A DNA stretch of 61,640 bases from Nakamurella aerolata (GCF_013002705.1 NZ_JABEND010000007.1:210673-272312); one strand, 5' to 3'; positions 19,318-28,996 are shown, counted from the first letter of the stretch. Numbers and translations: made by a program. The notes: generated by a model from the sequence alone, not told the origin.

Positions 19318-20073
19318 TCATCCGGTGCGGCGCCAGTCCGGAACCGCGGCCACCGTCAGCACCAGGCTCACCTGCCGCTGGTGGGCGGCAAGGGCCAGGC
19401 AGGACGCCAATGCCGTTGCGCCGGTGGTGAGCACGTCGTCGAGCAGCACCAGTGCGGCGTCCGGCGGCGGCAACGCCGACCGCCTGACCTTGATCCGGCC
19501 GGCGAGGTTGTCCGCCCTTGCCGCCGCCGACAGGCCGGCCGAGTCCGCGGCGCCGGCACCGGTGCGCAGGGTCCGCGCGACGCTCACCCGCTGGCCCGTC
19601 GCGGCCAGCTGCCGGGCCACCGCGCAGGCCATCGCGGTGACCGGGTCGCCGCCGCGGCCGCGGGCCGCCGTCGATTTGGTGGGCGCCGGCAGCAACCACA
19701 GTTCCGTCGGCGGGGCCAGGCCGATGCGCTGCAGCCGGAGCAGGCCGGTGGCCAGCGCCCGGCCGAGGCGTGGCGGCAGATCGCGGCGTCCGTGCTCCTT
19801 GCCGGCGATGACGGCTGCCCTGGCCGGGCCGCGGTACCGCGCCAGGGCCCGGAACTGCGGCAGCGCCATCGCCGCGGCCGCGAAACCGTCAAGGGTGGAT
19901 TCGCCCAGCATCGGCTCTCGTGGCCGGTCGGCAAGCGTGCGGGCACAGCCGGCGCACCATGGCTGTGCCGCACCGCAGCCAGGGCAGCTGCGCGGCAGCA
20001 CCAGGTCGGCCAGCTCGTGGCCGAGCCCGGCCAACCGTCGGTGCGGCTCGGGGTCCGATGCTGACCGGGTCAC
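19318..20073 (-). CDS. comF: ComF-family phosphoribosyltransferase-like protein
   Basis: A 251-residue ComF-family protein. An N-terminal zinc-ribbon-like segment CPGCGAAQPWCAGC (residues ~29-42) precedes a PRTase fold with the PRPP-binding loop LVLLDDVLTTGATALAS near residue 215. ComF is needed for DNA uptake in competent bacteria, but in actinobacteria its role is not clear, and no other competence gene is in the window. GTG at 20073. Position between lpqB and hpf is the conserved actinobacterial arrangement. Confidence 0.9.
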   Translation of the reverse strand: MTRSASDPEPHRRLAGLGHELADLVLPRSCPGCGAAQPWCAGCARTLADRPREPMLGESTLDGFAAAAMALPQFRALARYRGPARAAVIAGKEHGRRDLPPRLGRALATGLLRLQRIGLAPPTELWLLPAPTKSTAARGRGGDPVTAMACAVARQLAATGQRVSVARTLRTGAGAADSAGLSAAARADNLAGRIKVRRSALPPPDAALVLLDDVLTTGATALASCLALAAHQRQVSLVLTVAAVPDWRRTG

Positions 20074-20208
20074 CCGGCCAGGCTGCCCGGTCGGCCGTCG
20101 TGCAGCAACGCTCCCGTCCGCAGGCGGTGGACAACTCGCCGGACGGGCGCCGGGCCCTGCTGTTTGTGGATATCCGCCGGGGGCACCTGCCGGGGGGTGA
20201 GTGCGGGT

Positions 20209-22119
20209 TTAGTTCGGTGCGAACGGGCGGGAACCGAGGGTCTGGGCACCGGCCTGCGAACCGGCCGGCTCCCAGACACCCGCCAGCAGGGTGCCGTCGA
20301 GTTTCCAGACCCGCCCTTGGAAGCAGACGAAGATGTCCTGGTTGCCGACGGCGATGTCGGTGACGTCGTCGGAGATGTCGCTGCTGGCGTTCGGGGTGGT
20401 GACGACGCCGTCGACGGTGACCTGCAGCAGCGTGACGAACACCGAGCTGGGATCCTGCTTCCCGCCGACCAGCAGGGTGCTGGCCGACTGGAACGCGATC
20501 GGGCCGACGTCGGTCAGCCGCGGGTTGATCTCGGTGGGCCCGACGATCGACACGGCGCGGCGGCCGGTCTCGGCGCCGTCAGCGGCGTCGGACTCGACAA
20601 CGGTGCCCAGATACAGCTTCTTGTCCGCCACCAACGCCACCCTGGCGCCGTCCGGCGAGCGCTCCAGCGCCGTCACCTGGCCGAGGTCGGCCAGATCGGG
20701 CACCGTCACCGACTGCTGGCCGAACGGCGCGGTGGTGGTCAGCTGCCGCACGTCGGTCTTGTCGTCGGTTTGCTGCACCACCCAGACGGAGCTGCCGGAC
20801 CGGTCGAAGGTCGGCGCGGTGAGCCGGTCGGCGGTCAGCACCGTTGTGCTGGGCTGGTACTGCAGCGGACGTCCGATGGTGAGCTTTTGCTGCTCCCCCG
20901 ACGTGACGACGGCCGCGACCGCACCGTTGGCCGCCGACATCGATGCGGCTTTCACCTGCGCCGAATGCCCCAGCTCGCCCCACATCGCCTCGCCGCTGCT
21001 CAGGCTCAGCACATGGCCACCCGAGTTCACGTAGTAGGCGTCGGCGGGGACGGACGGCCCGACGGCCGGAATCTGTTCCGCGTCAAGCGATTGCGTGTCG
21101 CGCGGGGTGTAGGCGCGCCCGCCCAGCAGCTGCCCGTCGATGCTGATCTGCACACCGGGCGCCTCGGTCGGCGCCAGGGTGTCCACCAGCTGGCCGATCA
21201 GTTGCAGCTGCGCCTGCTGGTTGGCCGGCTGGACGCCGGTCAGATCGACCTTGACATCGCCGTTCTGCGGGTCAAGTTCGACGTTGCCCCGCAACCGGCC
21301 GCCGTCAAGGCGGTTCTGCACGGCCGGCGAGAGGCCGATGCTGGCCCCGCCGAGCAGCAGATCGACCAGCGCCGCCGCCCGGTCCTTCGGGCTCGGCCCC
21401 GGGATGATCCACCGCGGGTCGGGCACCAGCACCTCGCCGTCCTGGCTGACGAAGTACAGCATTCGCTGCTTGAAGGCGGCGTCGAACTGAGACTGGGTGA
21501 GCACCAAGGCATTCGGCGGGTTGCTGATCCGCCACTCCCCCTGTTCGCGGACCAGGCCGAAGGAGTGGTTGTACTCCGTCGGCGCGGTCGCGCGGTAGGC
21601 GTTGTCCGCGTCCAGCACAGCCAGTTGGGTGCCCTGCACGTCCACCTCGGCCTGGTTCGCGGCGGCCCGGCCGGCGGTCGGCGCGTTCACCCTGACCGCG
21701 TCGAGCACCACCACCTGGGTGGTGTTGTTCTGCGGCTGCCAGCTTTTCGATGCCGCCTCGGTGAGGTAGTTGCGTGCGGTTTGGAACGGCGCGGTGCGGC
21801 TGACGTCCCTGCTGGTGTCGGCCGAGCTTTCCAGGAACTGCCGCACCACCTGGTCCGGCGCCAGGTTCTTGTCGACCTCGGCCGGCGTCGGGGCCACCGG
21901 CTCGGACGGGCCGGTACCGACGGCCACCACCGGACCGGTGCCGGGCACCCCGGTGCAGCCGGCAATCAGCACGGCGAGCAACGCCATCAGCAGCGGCGTG
22001 ATCAACCGCCGGCCGTTCCGGTCGCGCCCGTTCCGGTTGCGGCACTGGGAGTTTCGGCGCTGGGAGTTCCGGCATTGGGAGTTCCGGCACTGGAGCCGAC
22101 GACGCTGATCAGTGCGCAT
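20209..22119 (-). CDS. lpqB: Lipoprotein LpqB
   Basis: A 636-residue lipoprotein encoded with MtrAB. LpqB is known to interact with the MtrB sensor and affect its signalling in mycobacteria. The lipobox AVLIAGC lies near residue 44; a GerMN-type domain follows (VRQFLESSADTSRDVSRTAPF, GGASIGLSPAVQNRLDGG), then a C-terminal beta-propeller with RSPDGARVALVADKKLYLG. ATG at 22119 overlaps the mtrB stop by 11 nt, so the two are coupled. Its positively charged n-region is odd: it contains about four copies of a CRNSQ-like pentapeptide, encoded by a 15-bp tandem repeat at 22041-22095. Confidence 0.93.
   Translation of the reverse strand: MRTDQRRRLQCRNSQCRNSQRRNSQCRNRNGRDRNGRRLITPLLMALLAVLIAGCTGVPGTGPVVAVGTGPSEPVAPTPAEVDKNLAPDQVVRQFLESSADTSRDVSRTAPFQTARNYLTEAASKSWQPQNNTTQVVVLDAVRVNAPTAGRAAANQAEVDVQGTQLAVLDADNAYRATAPTEYNHSFGLVREQGEWRISNPPNALVLTQSQFDAAFKQRMLYFVSQDGEVLVPDPRWIIPGPSPKDRAAALVDLLLGGASIGLSPAVQNRLDGGRLRGNVELDPQNGDVKVDLTGVQPANQQAQLQLIGQLVDTLAPTEAPGVQISIDGQLLGGRAYTPRDTQSLDAEQIPAVGPSVPADAYYVNSGGHVLSLSSGEAMWGELGHSAQVKAASMSAANGAVAAVVTSGEQQKLTIGRPLQYQPSTTVLTADRLTAPTFDRSGSSVWVVQQTDDKTDVRQLTTTAPFGQQSVTVPDLADLGQVTALERSPDGARVALVADKKLYLGTVVESDAADGAETGRRAVSIVGPTEINPRLTDVGPIAFQSASTLLVGGKQDPSSVFVTLLQVTVDGVVTTPNASSDISDDVTDIAVGNQDIFVCFQGRVWKLDGTLLAGVWEPAGSQAGAQTLGSRPFAPN
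22041..22095. repeat. 15-bp tandem repeat in the lpqB signal-peptide n-region
   Basis: Units ggcactgggagtttc, ggcgctgggagttcc, ggcattgggagttcc and a partial fourth encode, on the minus strand, a CRNSQ-type pentapeptide repeat before the hydrophobic core of the LpqB signal peptide. Copy-number change would keep the frame. Confidence 0.8.
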
Positions 22120-23971
22120 CGTCAGCACCCCCGCGCAGCGTCGTACCGGCAGCGCGGCCAAGACCGGCGGGCTGCTGGTCTTCGCCCGACTCGCCGCCGG
22201 GCCGGACGTGGCTGGCCGCAGCGCCATTGACCGGTCCTTGGGCGCCATTGGCCGCGGCGCCGGCGCCGCGCAGCGACCGGCCGGCCGCCTTGGCGTCCGC
22301 AGCCGGGGCGCTGAAGTCGAGCGGCAGCGGTGACGCCGGCAGCAGCGTGCCCGGTTCCTTGGGCAGCGTCAACCGGAACCGCGCACCCACCCCGGCCAGC
22401 CCGTACGCCTGCAGCCAGCCACCGTGCAGCCTGGCGTCCTCCAGCGAGATCGCCAGGCCGAGACCGGTCCCGCCGGTCTGCCGCTGCCGCGACGGATCGG
22501 CCCGCCAGAACCGGTGGAACACCAGCGTTGCCTCACCCGGCTTGAGGCCGACGCCGGTGTCGGTGACGGTGACGGCGACGGCTTGGTCGTCCTGCCCGAC
22601 CTGCACCGTGACGGGCTGGCCCTCGGCGTGGTCGATGGCGTTCCCCACCAGGTTGCGCAGGATGCGCTCCAACCGGCGCGAGTCGACCTCGGCCACCACC
22701 GGCCGGTCCGGCGCGACGATCCGCACCTGTACACCGGCCTTGTCGGCCAACGGGCGCATCGCCTCGACGCTGGCGTTCACATGGGTGCGAATGTCGATCC
22801 GCTCGGCGTTCAACTCGGCCATGCCGGCGTCGTGCCTGCTGATCTCCAGCAGGTCACCGAGCAGCCCCTCGAACCTGTCGAGCTCGTCCACCAGCAACTC
22901 GGTCGCCCTGGCCAGGTGCGGCGGGAACTCGTCGCGGTCGGCGTAGAGCAGATCAGCGGCCATCCGGACGGTGGTGACCGGCGTCCGCAGCTCGTGGCTG
23001 ACGTCGGAGGTGAAGCGCCGCTGGAGCCGGCCGAACTCCTCGAGCTGGCGAATCTGCGCCCTGATCGCCTCGGCCATGCCGTTGAAAGACCTGGCCATGG
23101 TGGTGAGTTCGATGGCGCCGCGCACCGGCATCCGCTCGTCGAGGGCACCGGCCGCCACCCGCTCGGCGACCCGCGCCGCCTGCCGCACCGGCCGCACCAC
23201 CTGGAAGGCCACCAGCGTCGCGATCACCGTCATCGCCAACGCCAGCGCCAGGCCGCCGAGCAGCAGCGTGCGCTGCACAACGGCCACCGTCGCCTGCTCG
23301 GAGGTGAGCGGGAAGATCAGGTAAACCCCGAACACCTCGGTACTGGTGGCCACCGGTGCGCCCACCGCGAGCGCCGGCCGGCTTACCCCACCGACCGTCG
23401 TCGAGATGTATTGCCGCGCAACGTTTCCGGCGCTGACGCTGGCCTGCAGATCGGCGGGGACGTAGCGCACCTGCCCGGCATCGACGTCGGGCGTTGTTGT
23501 CGCGATGATCACCGGCTGGAAGACGCCGGCCGCGCTGGTCTGAGCGTCGCTGTTGGGGTCCGCCGTTGGCTGCCCGATGTCCTGCTGGGCCCGGTTCAAC
23601 GCCAGCCGCAGCGCCTCCCGGTCCGGGTCGACGGTGGCCAACTGGTCGCCGACGCGTACCGCCGCGTTCCTGGTCTCGGCGACCGCCGCGTCGATCTTGC
23701 TGCGCAGCAGTCCCTCGACAATCTGCTGTTGCAGGACGAACCCGAGTCCGAGCACCACCAGCGACGACAACACCGCGGTCAACACCAGCACCCGCAGCCG
23801 CAGCGAGCGGCCCCAGAACCTCACTGCGGAGGCGATGGCGTCGGCGAAGCGGCCGAGCCAGGCCCGGCGGCGCAGCGCCCGTTGCTGAATGGCCCGCTGC
23901 CAGGCCGGCAGCGCCGCCGGTGTTCCGGCCGGGTCGGGGGCGGACTCCGGCGGCGGCCCCGCGGAGGTCAT
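22109..23971 (-). CDS. mtrB: Sensor histidine kinase MtrB
   Basis: A 620-residue membrane histidine kinase, partner of MtrA, linked to cell division, wall metabolism and osmotic response in actinobacteria. Order of parts: cytoplasmic Arg-rich start, membrane helix (VLVLTAVLSSLVVLGLGFVL), ~150-residue external sensor region, second helix (LLGGLALALAMTVIATLVAF), HAMP, dimerisation helix with phospho-acceptor DVSHELRTP, N box RNLVGNAIDHAEG, and G boxes DTGVGLKPGE and GGTGLGLAIS. ATG at 23971 is chosen over the frame start at 24016 because the latter would overlap mtrA by 32 nt and adds no conserved sequence. The C-terminal ~60 residues are low-complexity. Confidence 0.94.
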   Translation of the reverse strand: MTSAGPPPESAPDPAGTPAALPAWQRAIQQRALRRRAWLGRFADAIASAVRFWGRSLRLRVLVLTAVLSSLVVLGLGFVLQQQIVEGLLRSKIDAAVAETRNAAVRVGDQLATVDPDREALRLALNRAQQDIGQPTADPNSDAQTSAAGVFQPVIIATTTPDVDAGQVRYVPADLQASVSAGNVARQYISTTVGGVSRPALAVGAPVATSTEVFGVYLIFPLTSEQATVAVVQRTLLLGGLALALAMTVIATLVAFQVVRPVRQAARVAERVAAGALDERMPVRGAIELTTMARSFNGMAEAIRAQIRQLEEFGRLQRRFTSDVSHELRTPVTTVRMAADLLYADRDEFPPHLARATELLVDELDRFEGLLGDLLEISRHDAGMAELNAERIDIRTHVNASVEAMRPLADKAGVQVRIVAPDRPVVAEVDSRRLERILRNLVGNAIDHAEGQPVTVQVGQDDQAVAVTVTDTGVGLKPGEATLVFHRFWRADPSRQRQTGGTGLGLAISLEDARLHGGWLQAYGLAGVGARFRLTLPKEPGTLLPASPLPLDFSAPAADAKAAGRSLRGAGAAANGAQGPVNGAAASHVRPGGESGEDQQPAGLGRAAGTTLRGGADDAH

Positions 23972-23984
23972 GGCCCCGCTCCGG

Positions 23985-24662
23985 TCATGACACCCCGGCC
24001 TTGTAGCCCACCCCACGCACCGTGACGACGACCTCCGGCCGTTCCGGATCCTTCTCGATCTTGCTGCGCAGCCGCTGGACGTGCACGTTCACCAGCCGGG
24101 TGTCGGCGGCGTGCCGATACCCCCAGACCTGCTCGAGCAGCACCTCCCTGGTGAACACCTGGCGCGGCTTGCGGGCCAGCGCGACCAGCAGGTCGAACTC
24201 CAACGGGGTCAACGGGATCGGCTCGCCACCCCTGGTCACCTGATGGCCCGGGACGTCGATCTCGACGTCGGCCACCTGCAGTCGTTCGGCCGCGCCGGCG
24301 TCGCTGCGTCGCAACCGTGCCCGGATCCTGGCCGTCAGCTCCTTGGGTTTGAACGGCTTCATCACGTAGTCGTCCGCCCCGGACTCCAGCCCGAGCACCA
24401 CGTCGACGGTGTCGGTCTTGGCGGTCAGCATGATGATCGGAACGCCCGACTCCTGCCGGATCTCCTTGCAGATGTCCAGGCCGGAGACGCCGGGCAGCAT
24501 CAGGTCGAGCAGGATCAGGTCAGGGTTGGTGTCGTGGAAGGCATCAACAGCGCGGGCACCGTCGCGCACCACAACGGCGTCGAAGCCCTCGCCACGCAGC
24601 ACGATGGTGAGCATCTCGGCCAGCGCGGGATCGTCGTCAACAACCAGAACCCTTGGTCTCAT
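23985..24662 (-). CDS. mtrA: Response regulator MtrA
   Basis: A 225-residue OmpR-family response regulator. The receiver domain starts MRPRVLVVDDDPALAEML with the phospho-acceptor Asp in LILLDLMLPGVSGLD and the switch Lys in LTAKTDTVD. The winged-helix output domain ends with EVVVTVRGVGYKAG. MtrA is essential in Mycobacterium tuberculosis and controls dnaA, wall hydrolases and others. ATG at 24662 follows ggaggg on the minus strand; the upstream frame to 24842 is not homologous. It is cotranscribed with mtrB, 13 nt downstream. Confidence 0.96.
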   Translation of the reverse strand: MRPRVLVVDDDPALAEMLTIVLRGEGFDAVVVRDGARAVDAFHDTNPDLILLDLMLPGVSGLDICKEIRQESGVPIIMLTAKTDTVDVVLGLESGADDYVMKPFKPKELTARIRARLRRSDAGAAERLQVADVEIDVPGHQVTRGGEPIPLTPLEFDLLVALARKPRQVFTREVLLEQVWGYRHAADTRLVNVHVQRLRSKIEKDPERPEVVVTVRGVGYKAGVS

Positions 24663-24834
24663 CCCTCCATGGTGGCATCCCGCAGCTGACCGGCGGTGGA
24701 CCTCGCTGGCGTTCGCGCTTTCCCGGTGCCCTCGTCGTTGCGGGAGCCCGCCGATTGCGCTGGCGTTGCCGGAGCCCGCCGATTCCAGCCGGACGCCGAC
24801 CGGGTCCGTCGTGACCGCGTGGGACGATGGCCGG

Positions 24835-25707
24835 ATGAGCACCCCGCCTTCCGATCCGCGGTACCCGCCCTACCCGGATCGGTTCGGCGGCCGGCGCCCC
24901 GGCGCCCCGGCGCAGCCGGGCATCGTCCCGCTACGGCCGCTGGGAATCGGGGAGTTGTTGACCGGTGGGCTGGCGGTGGTGCGCCGGCACTACCCGGTGC
25001 TGGCGATCGTGTCCCTGGTGTTCTCGGCCCTCGGCATCGTGACTCGGCTGGCCACCGTCAACGTCGACTTCGACGCCCAACTGAACCGGATGCTGGAGAC
25101 CGGGCAGGTGCGGTTGACGGCGGCGGTGTGGGTGCCGCTGCTGGTCGACCTGTTGATCTCGCTGCTGGCCAGTGTGGTGATCACCGCCGTGGCGACGGTG
25201 TACTGCGCCCAGGACGTACTGGGGCGCCCGACCAGCGTCGCGGAGCTGCGCGGGCGGATCCGGCCGGTGCTGCTGCCGCTGCTCGGCCTCGCGCTGATCA
25301 TCGCGGTGGCGGTGTCACTCGGGCTGCTGGTGCTGATCGTTCCCGGCGTGCTGATCTTCCTGATCTGGCTGGCCGCACCATCGGTGCTGGTGCTGGAACG
25401 GGCCTCGATCCCGGTGGCACTGAACCGCAGCGTCCGGCTGACCCAGGGCGAACGCGGCCGGTTGTTCGGAATGCTCGCTGCCATGGTCGGCATCCTGATG
25501 GCGGTCGGGTTCGTCCTCGGCATACTGGCCGGCGGCATGGGCCTGGACATCGCCAGCGGTGGCGGTTGGTGGGTGATGCAGATCTTGTCGGCGCTGCTCG
25601 CCACGGTGACCACCACCTGGCTGGCGTCGGTGATCGCGCTGGCCTACGTCGACCTGCGGATCCGCAAGGAGAACCTCGGGCCGACGCTCGCGGCCGCCGC
25701 GGCCTGA
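24835..25707 (+). CDS. Multi-pass membrane protein (GPDPase membrane-domain-like)
   Basis: A 290-residue protein with a Pro-rich cytoplasmic start, the motif PLRPLGIGELLTGGLAVVRRHYPVL, and about six hydrophobic segments, including ISLLASVVITAVATVYCAQ and AVSLGLLVLIVPGVLIFLIWL. This resembles the membrane domain found at the start of some glycerophosphodiester phosphodiesterases and in many stand-alone actinobacterial proteins of unknown function. No phosphodiesterase domain is attached. ATG at 24835, with no strong Shine-Dalgarno. It lies on the opposite strand between mtrA and tmk, interrupting a block that is collinear in mycobacteria. Confidence 0.75.
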   Translation: MSTPPSDPRYPPYPDRFGGRRPGAPAQPGIVPLRPLGIGELLTGGLAVVRRHYPVLAIVSLVFSALGIVTRLATVNVDFDAQLNRMLETGQVRLTAAVWVPLLVDLLISLLASVVITAVATVYCAQDVLGRPTSVAELRGRIRPVLLPLLGLALIIAVAVSLGLLVLIVPGVLIFLIWLAAPSVLVLERASIPVALNRSVRLTQGERGRLFGMLAAMVGILMAVGFVLGILAGGMGLDIASGGGWWVMQILSALLATVTTTWLASVIALAYVDLRIRKENLGPTLAAAAA

Positions 25708-25847
25708 ACCGCACCGGCTCAGCTCGCTCGCGGCGTCTGCGCGTCTGCGCGTCGCGGCGGCCGGGCGTCTGTGCGGCTGGGCGGCTGGGCGGCTGGGCGT
25801 CGGCCGCAGACGGCAGGACGTTCGCCGGTGGGCGGAACCGAGCCGCG

Positions 25848-26597
25848 TCAGGACAGCAGCCGGCGTAGTTGCGCGGCAGTGTCCGCCACAGCGGCGGAAT
25901 CAGAGCCAGCGGCGGAATCTGAGCCAGCGGCGTCGGCGTCAGCGGCGGAGCGGGAGTCAGCTGCGTCCGCAGCGGGGGCACGGTCGGTGCTGCCGTCCAG
26001 CACCACCCAGGGTGAAAGATACTGCTGCGCAGCCAGTTCGGCGTACATCGCGGCGGTCCGCCGTTGCAGCTGTTGATCGGATTCGAATCGATCAAGCTGC
26101 CGCTGCGCATCGGCGTCGGCGCGGCTTCTGGCCCGCTGCTGCGCGAGTTCCACCGGGGTGCCGAGCAGCACCTGCCGATCCGGCACCGGCAGGCCGAACC
26201 GGTCGATCTCGAGCCGCTGTATCCATGCCGGGAAGTCGATCGCCTCCCCCGACTCGGCCGGTCCGCCCAGCCGCGCCGCACCGTAGGCGGCGTTGGAGCT
26301 GACGTACCGATCCAGCAGGACAATATCGTTGTCCCGCAATGCTTTCCGGATGTCATCGGCGGCATCGCGGCGGTCGAGGGCGAACAGCAGGGCACCGCCG
26401 TACACCGATTCCGACACATCCCCGAGACGGCCGTACAGCATGTCGCGCACCAACTCTGCGTAGATGCTGGCCTGATATCTCGGGAAGTCGATGCGGTGCA
26501 TTCGGCCGCCATCGGCCGTCACCTGGTGCTGCAGCCGAGCCGCGAGCGTGTTCTTGCCGGAGCCGTCCAGCCCCTCGATGACGATCAGCCGTCCCAC
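25848..26597 (-). CDS. tmk: Thymidylate kinase
   Basis: A 249-residue dTMP kinase that makes dTDP from dTMP and ATP. The P-loop GLDGSGKNT is at residues 9-17, RIDFPRYQ and VLLDRYVSSNAAYGAARL match the DRY/DRX substrate motif, and the lid-like Arg region follows in TPVELAQQRARSRADADAQ. The C-terminal ~35 residues are a repetitive Ala/Asp/Ser tail (SAADADAAGSDSAAGSDSAA) absent from typical family members and encoded by short direct repeats near 25890-25970. ATG at 26597. It belongs to the sahH-tmk-mtrAB neighbourhood, here separated from sahH by ~25 kb of other genes. Confidence 0.93.
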   Translation of the reverse strand: MGRLIVIEGLDGSGKNTLAARLQHQVTADGGRMHRIDFPRYQASIYAELVRDMLYGRLGDVSESVYGGALLFALDRRDAADDIRKALRDNDIVLLDRYVSSNAAYGAARLGGPAESGEAIDFPAWIQRLEIDRFGLPVPDRQVLLGTPVELAQQRARSRADADAQRQLDRFESDQQLQRRTAAMYAELAAQQYLSPWVVLDGSTDRAPAADAADSRSAADADAAGSDSAAGSDSAAVADTAAQLRRLLS

Positions 26598-26796
26598 TCG
26601 CCCACCCTAGACCGGCGCGGGTTCCGGGCCGCACCCAAGCCGGGTGGCGGCGCTGTCTCTGGCATCTGGCAGCCGGCGTTTGACACACCCGGCCTCGGGC
26701 GGCGGGTGACCGCGCAGTCCCGTCCTGGTGGCCCGGTCCGGGTGCGTGGTCGGGTTGGATGCGACAACCGAACGATCATGTTGTTGGATGGACGCC

Positions 26797-27171
26797 ATGA
26801 CCGATCCCCAGCTCAGCAAGCCCGAGATCGACTTCCCGCAGGGACCAGCGCCGACCGACCTGCAAATCGAAGACATCGTCGTCGGCGAGGGCGCGGAGGC
26901 CCAGCCCGGCGCCAACGTCGAGGTGCACTACGTCGGCGTCGAGTACGACACCGGCGAGGAGTTCGATTCCTCCTGGAACCGCGGCCAGACCATCGAGTTC
27001 CCGCTGCAGGGCCTGATCGCCGGCTGGCAGGAAGGGATTCCTGGCATGCGGGTCGGCGGCCGCCGCAAGCTGACCATCCCGCCCGCGCTGGCCTACGGCG
27101 AAGCCGGTGCCGGGCACCGACTCTCGGGCAAGACGCTGATCTTCGTCATCGATCTGCTCGGCGTTTCCTGA
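26797..27171 (+). CDS. FKBP-type peptidyl-prolyl isomerase
   Basis: A 124-residue single-domain FKBP rotamase. Family motifs are VEVHYVGVEYDTGEEFDSSW, the active-site loop VIxGWxxG read here as LIAGWQEGIPGMRVGGRRKL, and IPPALAYGEAGAG; the C-terminal strand is LIFVIDLLGV. It lacks a signal peptide and so acts in the cytoplasm. Two in-frame ATGs, at 26788 and 26797, are possible; the second is used because the family sequence MTDPQLSKPEIDFP starts there. Confidence 0.93.
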   Translation: MTDPQLSKPEIDFPQGPAPTDLQIEDIVVGEGAEAQPGANVEVHYVGVEYDTGEEFDSSWNRGQTIEFPLQGLIAGWQEGIPGMRVGGRRKLTIPPALAYGEAGAGHRLSGKTLIFVIDLLGVS

Positions 27172-27258
27172 GTGTTGTTCGAGGCGCTCGCCGGGGCTTG
27201 CCATCGCGGCCTGTCCCGCGAGTGCACCCCGGCCGCAGCGAGGTCGTAGGCTCGCCCC

Positions 27259-28869
27259 ATGACGCAAAGCGCTTTACCCGCGGCCGCCGATGCCGTCGAC
27301 ACCGCGGAGGTGGGTGGCCCGGCCCAGCCGTCCGGGATGGCCCCGGGCCATGCCCTGCCAAGGAGCGCGCCACAGCTGCAGGGCGTCAACGCTGCCGGGG
27401 TGCTCGACTTCCTCGACGCGATCGGGACGGCCGGCATCGAGCTGCACAGCCTGATGCTGGTCCGCAACGGCAGCGTGGTGGCCGAGGGCTGGTGGGCGCC
27501 GTACACGGCCGATCGCGCGCAGCTGTTGTACTCGTTGAGCAAGAGCTTCTCCTCGACCGCGGTCGGGCAGGCGATCGCCGACGGTCTGCTCTCGCTGGAC
27601 GACACCCTGGTTGAGCTGTTCCCCGAGCAAGCACCGGACCCGGTCGATCCGCGCACCGCGGCTATCACGCTGCGGCATGCCCTCACCATGACGACCGGCC
27701 ACTACGACGATCCGGTCTTCGCGGTCAGCCAGTTGCGAGCCAGTGGCGCGGCGTCGGACGAGATGGCCGCCTTCCTTTCGCTGCCGCCGGAGGCCGATCC
27801 CGGCAGCGTCTTCACCTACAACCAACTCGCCACCTATGCCGCCGGCAGGGCCGTCCAGCAGGCCACCGGCCAGTCGCTCACCGACTATCTGCGGCCGCGA
27901 CTGTTTGAGCCGCTCGGCATCGAGCCGGGACCCTGGCTCCGGCAGGACGACATCGAGATCGGCTACTCCGGCCTGCATCTGACCACCGAAGCCCTTGCGG
28001 CATTCGGCCAGTTGTACCTCGACGGCGGCCGGGCCGCCGGGCAGCAGTTGGTGTCGGCCGAGTGGGTGGCGGCGGCCACCGCCGCGCAGGTGCCGAGCGA
28101 CCAGCAGCATCGCCGGCCGGACGGGCCACTGCAGGCGCCGGACTGGTCGCAGGGCTACGGATTCCAGTTCTGGCGGGCCAGGCACGGGTACCGGGGCGAC
28201 GGCGCCTACGGCCAGTTCTGCGCCGTGCTGCCGGAGCAACGGGCGGTGCTGGTGCTGACCGGTTGCACCGTCGACATGCAGGCGGTGCTGGAACTCGCGT
28301 GGCGGCACCTGCTGCCAGCACTGCACGAACCCAGGTCGACCTTTGAGCCGAGCGAGGCGGCCGAAGCCGTTCTCGCCCAACGTCTCTCAGCGGCTGCCCT
28401 GCCGACCCCGCCGGACGACGGGTCCGCCGCAGACACCGAGCGGATCCCCAGAGCCGCGTCCGGCGATGGGTCGATGGCTGACGCCGGACCGGCGAGCGGC
28501 GACGAAGGCCTTACCGTCAAGGACGGTGTCCCGGTGGTGTCCCCGTCGCTGCCCAGCACTCTGCGTGCCGCCCAGGTAGTCCGCGAAGCCGGTGGTTATC
28601 TCCTGCGACTGACCACCGAATCCGGCATGGTGGAGTTGCCGGTCGGCAGCCGAACCTGGGCTGAGGGCAAGTGGCCCAACGTCTTTGGCTCGGACACCAC
28701 CATGATGTCGGCCGGCGGTTGGTCGGACGGTGTGTTCACCGCACAGCTGCGGATGGTGTCCACCCCGCATCTGATGCTGGTGACGGTCGACCCCGCCGCC
28801 GGCGAGTTCCGCGCCAGCTGGCGCGAACTGGTGCTGCACGGCAACGACCCAGCGCAGTACCCGGGCTGA
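27259..28869 (+). CDS. Serine beta-lactamase-like hydrolase
   Basis: A 536-residue protein of the beta-lactamase/class C-type serine hydrolase family (esterases, peptidases and related enzymes). The catalytic SxxK motif is SLSK at residues 92-95 and the second motif appears as YNQ in FTYNQLATYAAGRAV. A C-terminal region of ~150 residues resembles the extra beta-barrel-like domain of such hydrolases (ESGMVELPVGSRTWAEGKW), after a low-complexity spacer at about 380-430. No signal peptide is visible, so it is probably cytoplasmic. ATG at 27259. The substrate cannot be named. Confidence 0.85.
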   Translation: MTQSALPAAADAVDTAEVGGPAQPSGMAPGHALPRSAPQLQGVNAAGVLDFLDAIGTAGIELHSLMLVRNGSVVAEGWWAPYTADRAQLLYSLSKSFSSTAVGQAIADGLLSLDDTLVELFPEQAPDPVDPRTAAITLRHALTMTTGHYDDPVFAVSQLRASGAASDEMAAFLSLPPEADPGSVFTYNQLATYAAGRAVQQATGQSLTDYLRPRLFEPLGIEPGPWLRQDDIEIGYSGLHLTTEALAAFGQLYLDGGRAAGQQLVSAEWVAAATAAQVPSDQQHRRPDGPLQAPDWSQGYGFQFWRARHGYRGDGAYGQFCAVLPEQRAVLVLTGCTVDMQAVLELAWRHLLPALHEPRSTFEPSEAAEAVLAQRLSAAALPTPPDDGSAADTERIPRAASGDGSMADAGPASGDEGLTVKDGVPVVSPSLPSTLRAAQVVREAGGYLLRLTTESGMVELPVGSRTWAEGKWPNVFGSDTTMMSAGGWSDGVFTAQLRMVSTPHLMLVTVDPAAGEFRASWRELVLHGNDPAQYPG

Positions 28870-28996
28870 ACTCTCCGGGTTTCAACCCGGCCGGCCCGCC
28901 ATAGCGCCGCGGTGCTGGGGTGTCGCGGCGGTGGCGCTGGGGGCTCCGCGTGGCAGGCCAACTGGTTCGCGGCGGGCTGTCACCCGACCCGGAGGG

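Noticed and set aside
20164-22230. A 688-residue plus-strand frame opposite lpqB
   Set aside because: Antisense shadow of the LpqB gene, without recognisable motifs or a ribosome site.
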